DNA of 64,000 bases from Effusibacillus consociatus (GCF_042652925.1 NZ_JBHSHC010000014.1:124001-188000), one strand, 5' to 3'; shown: positions 33,151 through 42,713, counted from the first letter of the stretch. A program made the numbers and translations. Notes: a model not told the origin generated them from the letters alone.

Positions 33151-35280
33151 ATGAACCGATTTAAACAGCTCGGATACTGGGTTTATGATCATAGAAAAAC
33201 GGTTTTGCTCCTGTGGATTGGTATAGCGATCATCAGCGGGATATTCGCGTGGCGGCTGCCGAGTGTACTTAAAGGAAGCGGGTTTATTGCCGAAGATATG
33301 GAAGCGTCAATTGGACGCAACATCCTGCGGGACAGATTAGGGGCTCCGCTGGCCCAACTGCTTGTGTTGATTGAAGCGCCGGAAGGCCAGACACTCTTGA
33401 ACAGGCAGGCTCGTGAAGAGATTCACAAGATGAGCGGCAATCTGCAAAAAGCCCCTCATGTCATTCGAGTTTCGGAACCGTCGGAGAGCCAATTTTCGAG
33501 GGATAGGAAGCTCGCTTATTTGACTGTGGGTTTAGACCTAAATGAAGACGATGCACGTGCCGTACTTCCGGATCTGGAACGCCGTATCCGCAGCGACCTG
33601 CTCAAAACCACGCTCGCAGGGGATGCGGCCTTCTATGATGATGTAAATCGGGCAAGTCAGAATGATTTGAAGAAGGCGGAAGCGATCGGCTTACCCATCA
33701 CGTTGGTTGTTCTGGTTCTCGCTTTTGGGACGTGGATAGCGGCGGGTTTGCCTTTGCTGGTTGGGGTCATGAGCGCAGGGGTAACGCTTGCGATTTTATA
33801 CGGCATCGGTCAGTTTCAGCCTTTATCCGTGTTCGTCCTGAATGTCCCGACGATGTTAGGGATCGCGGTTGGTGTCGATTACGCGTTGTTGTTCGTATCA
33901 AGATATCGGGAGGAACTTCAGGCACGTTCAGTGCGTGAAGCGGTCGCTGCTGCCACCGGAACCTCGGGGCGTGCGGTGTTTTTTTCCGGTGTGACGGTGG
34001 TGATCGGCATCTCGAGCATGATGTTTTGGGATATGATGGTCACCCGGTCGGTTATGCTGGGAGGAATGCTGGTTGTCAGCATGACAATGGTTGCCTCCTT
34101 GACTTTGCTGCCAGCCGTATTGGGAATCTTAGGGACGAGCGTTAACCGGGGAAGGATCTTACGGGGTCGGAACCCGAATTCTACGGGCTGGTATTCGTTT
34201 GCAAGACATGTAATGCAGCGGCCCGCCTTGAATATCCTGTTTGGGGTGTTGGTCATAACGGCAATGATCTTACCGGTTCGGAACTTAACATTTGGAATCC
34301 CCGGAATTGAAGGTTTGCCCAAAACATATTCGTCACGATCCGCTATGGAGACTTTATACGATCATTTTGGCAAAGAGAAGTTTACACCTGTGGTGGTAAC
34401 GCTGAAAAGTAAAAACGGGGAAATGCTTGAAGCACAAACTTTTGACCGTCTGCGGAACTACGTGCAAGCAATCGGAAAGCTGTCACACGTCAAAAAAATT
34501 GACAGTGTGCTTTCGTTAAACCTTCCTCTTCAATTGCTTCAGCATCCCCCTTCTGAACAGGTTCGGCAGGTTCGTGACCGATTCGTGAAAGGGGATGTTG
34601 GTCAACTGGTGCTGACGCTGGATGTGCCGGGGGATAGTGCTGAGGCCAAGCAGGTTGTAAAAATGTTGCGCAGTTCGAGACCAACCGATTTTGATACCTG
34701 GGTCGGAGGGGCTGCAGCAGCCGAAATGGATTTTAACGAAAAGATTCTGGAGAAAGTGCCCCATGCGTTGATTTATACGTTTGCAGTCACTTATATACTG
34801 TTGTTTTTGGCTTTCCAATCGGTAATTCTTCCATTCAAAGCGCTGCTTTTGAATTCGCTTAGCCTTGTGGCTGCTTTCGGGGTGTTGGCGGCCGCATTTG
34901 ATACGATCAGTACGATCCTTCCCGTGTTTGTTTTTGCATTCGTGTTTGGAACCAGCATGGATTATGAAGTTTTCATGCTTTCCCGCATTCAGGAAGAGTA
35001 CAAGCGGTTAGGGGATAACTCGGAAGCGACGGCCAAAGGGTTGGCTGTCACAAGCCGCCTTATTACGTCTGCCGCATTGATCCTCATTATGCTTACCGGC
35101 TCCTTCATTTTTACGGATGTAGTAACGGTGAAACAGGTTGGCCTCGGACTTGCAGTGGCTGTATTAGTGGATGCAACCCTGATCCGGCTTTTGCTGGTAC
35201 CCTCGTTGATGAAGTTGTTGGGGGATTGGAACTGGTGGGCTCCCCGCTGGACAAAGCGTTTAAAAATTCAGATCGAATGA
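33151..35280 (+). CDS. MMPL-family RND-like membrane transporter
   Basis: 709 residues with two similar halves: a first TM helix, a large extracytoplasmic loop, then five clustered TM helices, repeated. The family motif GIAVGVDYALLFVSRYREEL lies at the end of the first TM cluster and FGTSMDYEVFMLSRIQEEY in the second; both carry the Asp-Tyr pair expected for proton coupling. GGAGGG precedes ATG 33151. MMPL proteins export lipids or antibiotics. It is 89 bp after the adenosyltransferase, with no clear functional link. Confidence 0.92.
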   Translation: MNRFKQLGYWVYDHRKTVLLLWIGIAIISGIFAWRLPSVLKGSGFIAEDMEASIGRNILRDRLGAPLAQLLVLIEAPEGQTLLNRQAREEIHKMSGNLQKAPHVIRVSEPSESQFSRDRKLAYLTVGLDLNEDDARAVLPDLERRIRSDLLKTTLAGDAAFYDDVNRASQNDLKKAEAIGLPITLVVLVLAFGTWIAAGLPLLVGVMSAGVTLAILYGIGQFQPLSVFVLNVPTMLGIAVGVDYALLFVSRYREELQARSVREAVAAATGTSGRAVFFSGVTVVIGISSMMFWDMMVTRSVMLGGMLVVSMTMVASLTLLPAVLGILGTSVNRGRILRGRNPNSTGWYSFARHVMQRPALNILFGVLVITAMILPVRNLTFGIPGIEGLPKTYSSRSAMETLYDHFGKEKFTPVVVTLKSKNGEMLEAQTFDRLRNYVQAIGKLSHVKKIDSVLSLNLPLQLLQHPPSEQVRQVRDRFVKGDVGQLVLTLDVPGDSAEAKQVVKMLRSSRPTDFDTWVGGAAAAEMDFNEKILEKVPHALIYTFAVTYILLFLAFQSVILPFKALLLNSLSLVAAFGVLAAAFDTISTILPVFVFAFVFGTSMDYEVFMLSRIQEEYKRLGDNSEATAKGLAVTSRLITSAALILIMLTGSFIFTDVVTVKQVGLGLAVAVLVDATLIRLLLVPSLMKLLGDWNWWAPRWTKRLKIQIE

Positions 35281-35355
35281 TGAAATTTGTCTTATGTAAA
35301 CTTGTCCTCTGAATATAGTATGGTAGTCTGACTGTGCTATGGAAGGAGGAGGCCA

Positions 35356-36648
35356 ATGTTTGTCCACGTGGTGAAGTCAGGTGAATCCCTTTTTTCCATC
35401 GCAAAACTCTATGGGGGGACGGTAGAGAGGATCAGGGCTGCGAACGAATTGGAGGGGGAAGGACTCATTCCGGGCATGAGTTTGCTGATTCCGGCAGGCC
35501 CCCCAACTACTCTGCGGCCCTACAGAATTCAGGAAGGTGACAGTTTAAATTCGATTGCCAGGCTTGTAGGTACTCCGCCTCGCATTATCCAGGCGGTCAA
35601 TGACACGTTTGATGAGCAGAACTTGGTAGCAGGGGAGACAATTTGGATCCCCTCACCCGTTCGATCGGACAAAGTGATTGATGTAAACGGATTTCTGATT
35701 CCGACAGGGAACGAAGCAGATGAGGAAATTCTAGCTGACACTTCTGATTGTTTAACATATGTTTCAGTGTTTAATTCCCGGGTTCATGCTGACGGCACAC
35801 TGTCGGAAATTCCCGATCAAAGAGCTCTGCAGAGAGCAAAGGAAGAAAATATTGCACCTCTGGTTACTGTAACGAATTTCGATGGGACTCGCTTTAGTTC
35901 GGAGCTCGCTCGAACTGTGATCGGCCATCCTGAAATTCGAAAGAAGACAATTGAAAACATCCTGAATCTCGTGGAAGCGAAAGGGTATCATGGGGTAAAT
36001 ATCGATTTTGAACATTTATACCCTGAGGATCGGTTTGATTATAATGCTTTCATTCGGGCATTAGTGAAGGCCGGGCGCCCCCGGGGAATTCCTGTTGCTG
36101 TTACGATTGGCCCCAAAATGTCCGATGATCCCAAAAACCCGTGGATGGGGGCTTTTGATTACCGAGAACTGGGGAAGCTGGCCGATCAGGTTATCCTCAT
36201 GACGTTTGAATGGGGATGGGTGGGAGGTCCCCCTATGGCAATTGCACCTTTGAATATGGTTAGAAGAGTATTGAATTACGCGAGTACAGTGATGCCGCCG
36301 GACAAAATTATGATGGGAATGGCCTTGTATGGGTATAATTGGCCTACTCCTTACGAGAAAGGCAGCCGGGCCACGGGAATTTCGCCCAAAGCGGCTGTTG
36401 AACAGGCAATCCGGACAAAAGGACATATCCATTTTCACGCGGAGTCTGCTGCACCCATGTATTCCTACCGTGGTCCCCGAGACGAAGCGCGGCAAGTATG
36501 GTTCGAAGACGCTCGCTCGGTGTTGGCGAAATTCCATGTAGTGGAGGAAATGGGGCTGCGGGGAATCAGTTACTGGATGCTTGGGCATCCATTCCCGCAA
36601 AATTGGACTCTTCTAAGCTCAACGTTTCAGATTCGAAAAATGGGATAA
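35356..36648 (+). CDS. LysM-GH18 spore peptidoglycan hydrolase (YaaH/SleL-like)
   Basis: 430 residues with two LysM repeats (1-47, FVHVVKSGESLFSIAKLYGG; ~53-98, YRIQEGDSLNSIARLVG) and a glycoside hydrolase 18 domain from ~110. The catalytic motif is GVNIDFEHLYPEDR, with the acid glutamate in DFE. The product has no signal peptide, as in the Bacillus cortex-fragment lytic N-acetylglucosaminidases that are deposited in spores. GGAGGAGG precedes ATG. It supports an endospore-forming host. Confidence 0.92.
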   Translation: MFVHVVKSGESLFSIAKLYGGTVERIRAANELEGEGLIPGMSLLIPAGPPTTLRPYRIQEGDSLNSIARLVGTPPRIIQAVNDTFDEQNLVAGETIWIPSPVRSDKVIDVNGFLIPTGNEADEEILADTSDCLTYVSVFNSRVHADGTLSEIPDQRALQRAKEENIAPLVTVTNFDGTRFSSELARTVIGHPEIRKKTIENILNLVEAKGYHGVNIDFEHLYPEDRFDYNAFIRALVKAGRPRGIPVAVTIGPKMSDDPKNPWMGAFDYRELGKLADQVILMTFEWGWVGGPPMAIAPLNMVRRVLNYASTVMPPDKIMMGMALYGYNWPTPYEKGSRATGISPKAAVEQAIRTKGHIHFHAESAAPMYSYRGPRDEARQVWFEDARSVLAKFHVVEEMGLRGISYWMLGHPFPQNWTLLSSTFQIRKMG

Positions 36649-36764
36649 GCGGAAAACTGCCAATGGTCGGACATAACTAGCACAATTCAATCGAATCGAT
36701 TACTCCATTGCACATTGGGTTGACAAAAGCAATCCCGTCTGCGTATACTAACAATCAAACATAC

Positions 36765-37050
36765 GAATTCGACAAAATGCGCCGAAGAGGAGTAGTATTC
36801 GATCCAATCCTTTCAGAGAGCCAACGGAAGGTGGGAGTTGGCAGGAACAGTCGAAGAATCTCGCCTCTGAGCAGTTGCAGGGAAGCAAGTACCTGCCAAC
36901 CGAGTAGTCCCCGTTACCGGACATCGAGTGGACAGATAATGCCGAATAAGCTGTTCTGTCTATTAGGGTGGTACCGCGGGAAGCTGAAATTGTTTTTCCA
37001 ACCTCTCGTCCCTAGCATAAAGCTTTGGGGTGGGAGGTTTTTAATTTTTT
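36765..37050 (+). ncRNA. T-box leader of leuS
   Basis: Typical stem I start (GAAGAGGAGTAG), AGAGAGCC and GGAAGGTGG segments, and the T-box core AGGGTGGTACCGCG at 36965-36978. A plausible specifier is CTC (Leu) at 36860-36862. The terminator is AACCTC...GAGGTT (37000-37039) with a following T-rich run. Uncharged tRNA-Leu should stabilise the antiterminator and allow leuS transcription. It occupies nearly all of the 440-bp gap. Confidence 0.93.
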
Positions 37051-37088
37051 CATCAATCTTTTTTGGGGTACTTATGGGGGTAATGTGA

Positions 37089-39551
37089 ATGAGTGAACGG
37101 AAATACGAACCCGCAAACATTGAAAAAAAATGGCAACAGCATTGGGAAAACACCGGACTCCATACTACAGTGGAGTCGAGCGACAGACCCAACTATTATT
37201 GTTTGGAGATGTTCCCTTATCCTTCGGGACGTCTCCATATGGGCCACGTACGGAATTATTCGATCGGAGATTTGGTGGCCCGTTTTAAACGGATGCAGGG
37301 ATACAACGTGCTGCATCCTATGGGTTGGGATGCATTCGGGATGCCTGCTGAAAATGCGGCGATCAAGAATAAAAGCCACCCGGCTTCTTGGACGTACGAC
37401 AATATTGCATTCATGCGCAATCAGCAGAAAGAATTTGGCCTCACGTATGATTGGAACAGAGAGATTACAACATGCTCTCCCGATTATTACAAGTGGACAC
37501 AATGGCTGTTCCTGTTGTTCTATGAAAGAGGCTTGGCTTATAAGAAAAAAGGGGCGGTCAACTGGTGCCCCGAATGTTCCACCGTACTGGCGAACGAGCA
37601 GGTGGAAGAAGGAAAATGCTGGCGCTGCGGCACCGAAGTGGTGAAGAAGGATCTGGAGCAATGGTACCTGCGAATTACCGATTACGCAGAACGCTTGTTG
37701 ACCGATCTTGATAAACTCTCGGAATGGCCTGAGCGGGTAAAAACAATGCAGCGCAATTGGATTGGAAAATCGACGGGGACTGAGGTCATCTTCGGTATTG
37801 ACGGACATGAAGGTTCGCTGAAAGTGTTCACCACACGTCCCGATACTTTGTATGGGGTAACCTATCTTGTTCTGGCACCGGAACATCCGGAGATTGCACG
37901 GATTACCGCCGATTCACCGAAAAGGGATGAAATCCGTCAATTTATTGAAGAGGTTCGCAAGAAATCCGAGATTGAACGTACTGCCGCAGACGCCGAAAAA
38001 ATTGGCCTGTTCACAGGGGAGTACGCAATTCATCCGAAGACGGGTGATCGCGTTCCGATCTGGATTGCCAACTATGTGCTGCCGGACTACGGTACTGGCG
38101 CCGTGATGGGTGTGCCAGCACACGACGAGCGGGATTTTGAATTTGCGAAAAAGTATGATCTGCCGATCAAAGTTGTCATTCAACCTGCGGACGAGCAGTT
38201 GGAAGTGCCGTTGAAGGCAGCTTACACCGGGGAAGGTGTGCTGGTTGATTCCGCTCAATTTAACGGACTTCAGAATTTGGATGCGATCGAGAAGATTTCG
38301 GCCGATTTGGAACAAGAAAGAAAAGGGGAACGTACCGTTTCCTACCGTCTGCGTGACTGGCTGATCTCCCGTCAGCGCTATTGGGGTTGTCCGATTCCGA
38401 TCGTTTACTGTGAACAGTGCGGAACCGTTCCTGTTCCGAAGGATCAACTTCCGGTGTTATTGCCGGAGAAAGTTGAATTCGAGGCAGTGGGCAAATCGCC
38501 TCTTGCAACCAATGAATCTTTTGTTAATACAACGTGTCCGTCCTGCGGCGGGGAAGCAGTCCGGGAAACCGACACTATGGATACATTTATCGATTCTTCC
38601 TGGTATTACATTCGGTACGCCTCCGCTAAACTCGAAACGGCACCGTTTGATACGGAGACAGTGAATCGCTGGCTGCCCGTTGACAAGTATATCGGCGGAA
38701 TTGAGCACGCGGTGCTGCACCTGCTCTATTCCCGTTTCTTTACCAAAGTCTTGCATGATGCCGGGCTTGTAAACTTTGAGGAACCGTTCGAAAGTCTGTT
38801 TACCTTGGGAATGGTGACGAAAGACGGAGCCAAGATGTCAAAGTCAAAAGGGAATGTGGTGTCGCCTGAGGATATCGTCAGCAAATACGGCGCGGATACA
38901 GCTCGCACCTATGTGCTGTTTGCCGCGCCGCCCGATCGGGATTTGGAATGGAGCGATCAGGGGGTAGAAGGAGCTTACCGCTTCCTTGGACGGGTATGGC
39001 GTCTTGCAGAGGCCCACTCTGAGATGTTCGCGAACCGTCCGGCTGCCAACCATTCGCAGGGGGCGGCCAAGAAGCTTTGGCAGCAAACCCACTTTGCAAT
39101 CAAGAAAGTCACCGAAGATTACGGGGATCGCTTCCAGTTCAACACAGCCATCTCTGCGATCATGGAACTGGTGAATTCGATCTATGCGTATCCGGAAGAT
39201 GCGGATGCAGGCACCAAATTGGATGCGATTGAAACGGTTCTGCTGCTGCTGTCTCCGATAGCACCGCATATTACGGAAGAGCTGTGGCAAATACTCGGAA
39301 ATCAAGAGAGTATTCATCTGCAAAAATGGCCAACGTTTGACCCGGCTGCCCTGGTGCAGGATGAGATCGAATATGTGGTTCAAGTCAACGGAAAAGTTCG
39401 GGACCGCATCATCGTCTCCAAAGACGCCACCCGGGATGAAATCAAGGTACTTGCGTTGGCACAGGAGAAAGTAAAAGAACTGGTTGAAGGCAACGATATT
39501 AAGAAGTTCATCGTGGTTCCGGGCAAACTGGTGAACATTGTAGTGGCATAG
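37089..39551 (+). CDS. leuS: Leucyl-tRNA synthetase
   Basis: Class I synthetase of 820 residues. The HIGH motif is PSGRLHMGHVRNYS near residue 42, a four-cysteine zinc site is in WCPECSTVL...CWRCG, the editing domain has TTRPDTLYGVTYLVLAPEHP, and the KMSKS loop is AKMSKSKGNVVSP. Length and order are those of bacterial LeuS. A T-box leader precedes it and a good terminator follows, so it is a single-gene unit. Confidence 0.97.
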   Translation: MSERKYEPANIEKKWQQHWENTGLHTTVESSDRPNYYCLEMFPYPSGRLHMGHVRNYSIGDLVARFKRMQGYNVLHPMGWDAFGMPAENAAIKNKSHPASWTYDNIAFMRNQQKEFGLTYDWNREITTCSPDYYKWTQWLFLLFYERGLAYKKKGAVNWCPECSTVLANEQVEEGKCWRCGTEVVKKDLEQWYLRITDYAERLLTDLDKLSEWPERVKTMQRNWIGKSTGTEVIFGIDGHEGSLKVFTTRPDTLYGVTYLVLAPEHPEIARITADSPKRDEIRQFIEEVRKKSEIERTAADAEKIGLFTGEYAIHPKTGDRVPIWIANYVLPDYGTGAVMGVPAHDERDFEFAKKYDLPIKVVIQPADEQLEVPLKAAYTGEGVLVDSAQFNGLQNLDAIEKISADLEQERKGERTVSYRLRDWLISRQRYWGCPIPIVYCEQCGTVPVPKDQLPVLLPEKVEFEAVGKSPLATNESFVNTTCPSCGGEAVRETDTMDTFIDSSWYYIRYASAKLETAPFDTETVNRWLPVDKYIGGIEHAVLHLLYSRFFTKVLHDAGLVNFEEPFESLFTLGMVTKDGAKMSKSKGNVVSPEDIVSKYGADTARTYVLFAAPPDRDLEWSDQGVEGAYRFLGRVWRLAEAHSEMFANRPAANHSQGAAKKLWQQTHFAIKKVTEDYGDRFQFNTAISAIMELVNSIYAYPEDADAGTKLDAIETVLLLLSPIAPHITEELWQILGNQESIHLQKWPTFDPAALVQDEIEYVVQVNGKVRDRIIVSKDATRDEIKVLALAQEKVKELVEGNDIKKFIVVPGKLVNIVVA

Positions 39552-39563
39552 CATAATACGGAT

Positions 39564-39593
39564 CCGACCTTGATCGAGGTCGGGCCTTTTTTT
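39564..39593 (+). terminator. Terminator of leuS
   Basis: CCGACCT pairs with AGGTCGG around TGATCG, followed two bases later by TTTTTTT. Confidence 0.88.
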
Positions 39594-39674
39594 ATGAGAT
39601 TCACTGGTAATGAAACGGGAATGCTTTAAAAAACTAGCTGTGGACGCGAAGATTTTATGTAATAATAGTACACA

Positions 39675-39690
39675 TACCGAACGTTTGGTA
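39675..39690. promoter_or_regulatory. TetR-type palindromic operator before the enoyl-CoA hydratase gene
   Basis: TACCGAACGTTTGGTA is a 16-bp palindrome with one mismatch, 27 bp before the ATG, overlapping the expected promoter and transcription start. Its size and ACCGAACG core resemble sites of TetR-family repressors of acyl-CoA or phenylacetate catabolism. No such regulator gene is in the window. Confidence 0.5.
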
Positions 39691-39716
39691 GGTGAGTACC
39701 TGAAGGAGGATTCGAT

Positions 39717-40505
39717 ATGGAACAACTTGTCATCGATACACACAATGGAGTACGGACGTTGACGTTAAATCGTCCCGAGCGCATGAATGCAATCAATGAT
39801 GATCTCAGTTCTAAGATAGAACGGGCTTTGGCAGAGGCATCGTCGGACGATGAAGTTCGCGTTGTAGTCATTACAGGAAAAGGGCGTGCTTTTTGCGCAG
39901 GGCTTGACTTGGCAGATCTGGATATGAAGAAGTTGTCCGGTGTCAATCGGCAAGAACGGTTGGATGATCTCGGGTGGGTAGGGCGTCAAGCGCTGGGTAT
40001 CGTTCATTGCGATAAACCCGTGATTGCTGCTATAAACGGTGTTGCTGCGGGGGCGGGATTTGCACTTGCACTTGCATGCGATATGCGCTTTATGTCTTCG
40101 AGCGCACGTGTAACTACCGGTTACATCCGACGCGGGTTAAGTCCTGACGCGGGAATGAGCTACTTTTTGCCCCGATTGGTCGGGCAAACAAGGGCTGCAG
40201 AAATGATCTTCACCGGCCGCGAGGTATTGGCTGACGAAGCCGAACGAATCGGACTAATAAACGGAGTCTTCTCTGATGAAGAGTTCAATGAGCGCGTAAT
40301 GGAATTTGCCAGAGAATTGGCGAGCGGCCCTCCAATTGCGCTGACACTTTCAAAACGGCTTCTCACGGAAAGCCTGGAAACCGATCTGGCAACCTTATTA
40401 AAACAAGAGTTTTCATCTATCAAATTCTGTTTCGGAACCAATGATGTAAGGGAAGGCATTCAAGCATTTTTGGAGAAGCGGAAACCGAATTTCCGCGGGG
40501 AATAA
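39717..40505 (+). CDS. Enoyl-CoA hydratase/isomerase-family protein
   Basis: 262-residue crotonase-fold enzyme. The oxyanion-hole segments are GRAFCAGLDLADL and AAINGVAAGAGFALALACDMRF. The second catalytic glutamate region reads RRGLSPDAGMSYFLPRLVG, with Asp where many hydratases have Glu, which resembles PaaG/isomerase-like members. A ribosome site AAGGAGG precedes ATG. It stands alone behind a palindromic operator and probably works in fatty-acid or aromatic acyl-CoA breakdown. Confidence 0.9.
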   Translation: MEQLVIDTHNGVRTLTLNRPERMNAINDDLSSKIERALAEASSDDEVRVVVITGKGRAFCAGLDLADLDMKKLSGVNRQERLDDLGWVGRQALGIVHCDKPVIAAINGVAAGAGFALALACDMRFMSSSARVTTGYIRRGLSPDAGMSYFLPRLVGQTRAAEMIFTGREVLADEAERIGLINGVFSDEEFNERVMEFARELASGPPIALTLSKRLLTESLETDLATLLKQEFSSIKFCFGTNDVREGIQAFLEKRKPNFRGE

Positions 40506-40621
40506 AGATACTCAATGTTCGCAATCCGGATCTTGCTTCGGCGTGCGGCCGGAACTGGCTGGATGAAATAACCCGATTTCTGGTTAAACTAGAATGCAAA
40601 ATTGCGGAAGGGGGTGGGGCT

Positions 40622-41092
40622 ATGACACCAAGCGTCGGACAAGAGGCGCCCGATTTTGAACTGTCTTCGACCAAACACCAGTACAAAGTAAAATTGTCTG
40701 ATTACCGAGGCAAACAAAACGTGCTGCTTGCGTTTTTCCCTCTCTCGTTTACACCCGGCTGAATTCAGGAGTTGACCCTCTGGAAGGGGGATTACAAACG
40801 AATCGAAGAGGCTGGGGCCGAAGTTTTGGCAATAAGTGCCGACCATATTTACGCGCTGAATGTATTCAATGCGTCTCTTGGAATGCTGCCGTATCCTCTT
40901 CTTTCCGACTGGCACCAGAGCACAGCTGAGGCTTACGGGATTCGGGACGAGAAGATGGAGGTAGCGAAACGGACTGTTTTCGTAATCGATAAAGCAGGCA
41001 AGATCCGCTTTCAAAATTTGGAATTTAAGGCACAACAGCGGGGACACTATGACGAGGTTTTGCAGCAGTTGGAGATGATCAAACAAATGTAG
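40622..41092 (+). CDS. Peroxiredoxin with in-frame TGA at the catalytic cysteine (candidate selenoprotein)
   Basis: Reading from ATG 40622 (after GGAAGGGGGTGG) gives a complete AhpC/TSA peroxiredoxin of 156 codons with one internal TGA at codon 47 (40760-40762). The context PLSFTPG-TGA-IQEL places that codon exactly at the peroxidatic Cys of the PxxxTxxC motif. Both sides are intact family sequence: VGQEAPDFEL and VLLAFFPLSF before, then AEVLAISADHIYAL, YPLLSDWHQS and RTVFVIDKAGKIRF after. Codon use shows no decay. A hairpin with a GG-containing loop begins 10 bases after TGA. Selenocysteine in place of catalytic Cys is known in bacterial peroxiredoxins. The alternative is a single nonsense mutation; selA/selB/selC cannot be checked here. 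Confidence 0.75.
40772..40797 (+). promoter_or_regulatory. SECIS-like hairpin
   Basis: CCCTC (40776-40780) pairs with GGGGG (86-90) around loop TGGAA, and TTG below pairs with CAA across a small internal loop. The apical loop starts 18 bases after the TGA and has G at its second and third positions, which fits the spacing and loop rule of bacterial SECIS elements. Confidence 0.55.
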
Positions 41093-41137
41093 CAAACGGA
41101 AAAGGGGAGGCTTACATCAGCTTCCTCTCTGTTCTGT

Positions 41138-41665
41138 TTACTTGCTCATAGCTGCTTCCCTGGGGGTTGTAAGAATTTCTTTGGATGCAGCCGGAAGCAA
41201 CAGGGATACTATAGATGCCCCCGTCAACAATACAATGGCCCAAATAAAGGAAAATGGGTATCCTCCGGTCAGATCATACAATACACCTGGCACATAGGCC
41301 CCCAATGCCGATCCTACTTGGTGGCTGAAATACAGCCATCCTAATACGACGCCGACAGAAAAACGTTTGAAATACTCTGACGCCAACATGGACGTGGGAG
41401 CCACTGTAGCGAAATCCACCAAGCCGAACAATACGGCGAAGATCAGAAGCAAATAAGGCTCGTCTGACATCATCAGGAGGATGATTGAAACTGCTCTCCC
41501 CGCATATAAAAAAGCAAGAAAATATCGATTGTTCCAATGATCCGCAATTTGCCCCGACAGCAGAGTCCCCACAATATTAAAAGCAGCCAGCAGACTGACA
41601 GCTGTTCCTGTCACCGTCAAAATCTCCCATCTTCCGCATTTTTCCAATTCTAACATAGAGAGCAC
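41138..41665 (-). pseudogene. MFS transporter, C-terminal half only
   Basis: A 175-residue frame with about five to six hydrophobic helices: GTLLSGQIADHWNNRYFLAF resembles the loop after TM7-8 of major facilitator permeases, followed by FGLVDFATVAPTSMLASEYF and the final helices. Full MFS proteins have ~400 residues and twelve helices. The first half is missing, and no related frame is found in the 96 bp upstream, which ends at a plus-strand gene. It is most likely a remnant. Confidence 0.7.
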
Positions 41666-41770
41666 GATCGATGAAGTGAATTGTTTCGATCAAGTAAATC
41701 GGAAAAATTGATGAAAGGTCCCGTGTAACCATATCCGCCATTCACCGTCTAATAAATTGAGGTGAAGAGG

Positions 41771-42349
41771 TTGCAGTTTCGAAAATGGGCATCACGATTT
41801 AACAAAGGTATAGCGGTATGTCTACTGGTGGGAGGATTGTATGGGGGTTGGCAATATATTTCCATTGTGCGATTCGGTAATGCGATTCAGCCGCACAAAT
41901 CAGATGTCATCATTGTCCTGGGGGCACAGGTATGGGGATATGAGCCAAGCCCATCCCTAAAAGAGAGATGTAACTGGGCATATGAGTTGTACCGGCAGGG
42001 ATACGCCCCGAAACTGATCCTATCCGGAGCGCATGGTGACGGATATATCTCCGAGGCGGAAGCGATGCGAAGATATCTGGCAGGGAAGGGAATCCCCCAT
42101 GATGTAATGATTCTGGAGGAGCAATCCCATTCCACTCGCACGAATCTGCTGTTTTCGAAGCAAATCATGGAGCGGGAGGGAATGAAAACAGCCATTCTTG
42201 TAACAAACCGCTTTCATCAAAAAAGGGCCCAACTCCTAGCCAAACAGCTGAACATGAACACTAGCGGGTATGCTGCCAAAAGTCAGGCACTTTTTGAACC
42301 TTACTGGGTGGTAAGGGAAGTTTTAGCCATTACGAAAGACTCCTTGTAA
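41771..42349 (+). CDS. YdcF/SanA-like DUF218 membrane-anchored protein
   Basis: About 192 residues. One N-terminal TM helix (GIAVCLLVGGLYGGWQYI) is followed by a DUF218 domain: DVIIVLGAQVWGYEPSPSLKERC, ILSGAHGDGYISEAEAM, EEQSHSTRTNLLFSK and LVTNRFHQKRAQ. These acidic and histidine motifs are the conserved core of the family, which is linked to envelope barrier functions. TTG 41771 is preferred because GAGGTG lies six bases before it; a GTG at 41762 overlaps that site. Terminator follows at once. Confidence 0.85.
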   Translation: MQFRKWASRFNKGIAVCLLVGGLYGGWQYISIVRFGNAIQPHKSDVIIVLGAQVWGYEPSPSLKERCNWAYELYRQGYAPKLILSGAHGDGYISEAEAMRRYLAGKGIPHDVMILEEQSHSTRTNLLFSKQIMEREGMKTAILVTNRFHQKRAQLLAKQLNMNTSGYAAKSQALFEPYWVVREVLAITKDSL

Positions 42350-42375
42350 GGCGACCGGATACCGGCCGCCTTTTT
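42350..42375 (+). terminator. Terminator after the DUF218 gene
   Basis: GGCG-a-CCGG / CCGG-c-CGCC stem with an ATA loop and TTTTT. Confidence 0.85.
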
Positions 42376-42422
42376 GGATTTTGTGGTATCATGACAGTAC
42401 ACCGGACAAGGAGGGAGAATGC

Positions 42423-42701
42423 ATGGAACAAAAAAAAGGCTTCTTCAACCGTGTGGGAACCAACTTGCTAGGCATGATGCGGGACAAGCAGACACCACGG
42501 CGGGATAAATTTCTCATGGTGGCAGGCATCCTCTATTTCATTTCTCCGATCGATTTGATTCCGGAGGGACTGTTGACTGTATTTGGGTATACGGACGATC
42601 TTGCTGTGTTAATCGGAACTTTTTCTTTGATACGCAAGAATTACAAACGGTATGTGGAACGCCGACACAGCACCATAATTGATGTAACCGATTATGAATG
42701 A
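42423..42701 (+). CDS. DUF1232 (YkvA-like) membrane protein
   Basis: 92 residues with the family core KFLMVAGILYFISPIDLIPEGLLTVFGYTDDLAVLIG covering residues ~27-63, including the invariant SPIDLIP turn. AAGGAGGGAG precedes ATG 42423; an in-frame ATG upstream lacks a ribosome site. Function of the family is unclear. It converges with the thioesterase gene, 12 bp away. Confidence 0.88.
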   Translation: MEQKKGFFNRVGTNLLGMMRDKQTPRRDKFLMVAGILYFISPIDLIPEGLLTVFGYTDDLAVLIGTFSLIRKNYKRYVERRHSTIIDVTDYE

Positions 42702-42713
42702 AGGGGCTCGATT

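Noticed and set aside
36708..37088. 126-residue plus-strand frame before leuS
   Set aside because: The stretch is fully explained by the T-box leader and its terminator. The translated product has no family features.
38844..39743. 299-residue minus-strand open frame
   Set aside because: It runs antisense to the end of leuS, has no family-like motifs and no fitting ribosome site. The same reasoning removes other long antisense frames such as 12045-12659, 15952-16563, 29764-30429 and 37053-37886.
40772..41092. Peroxiredoxin C-terminal part as an independent TTG-started gene
   Set aside because: No ribosome site precedes that TTG, the frame lacks the N-terminal half of the fold, and reading through TGA from 40622 gives a perfect full-length family protein.
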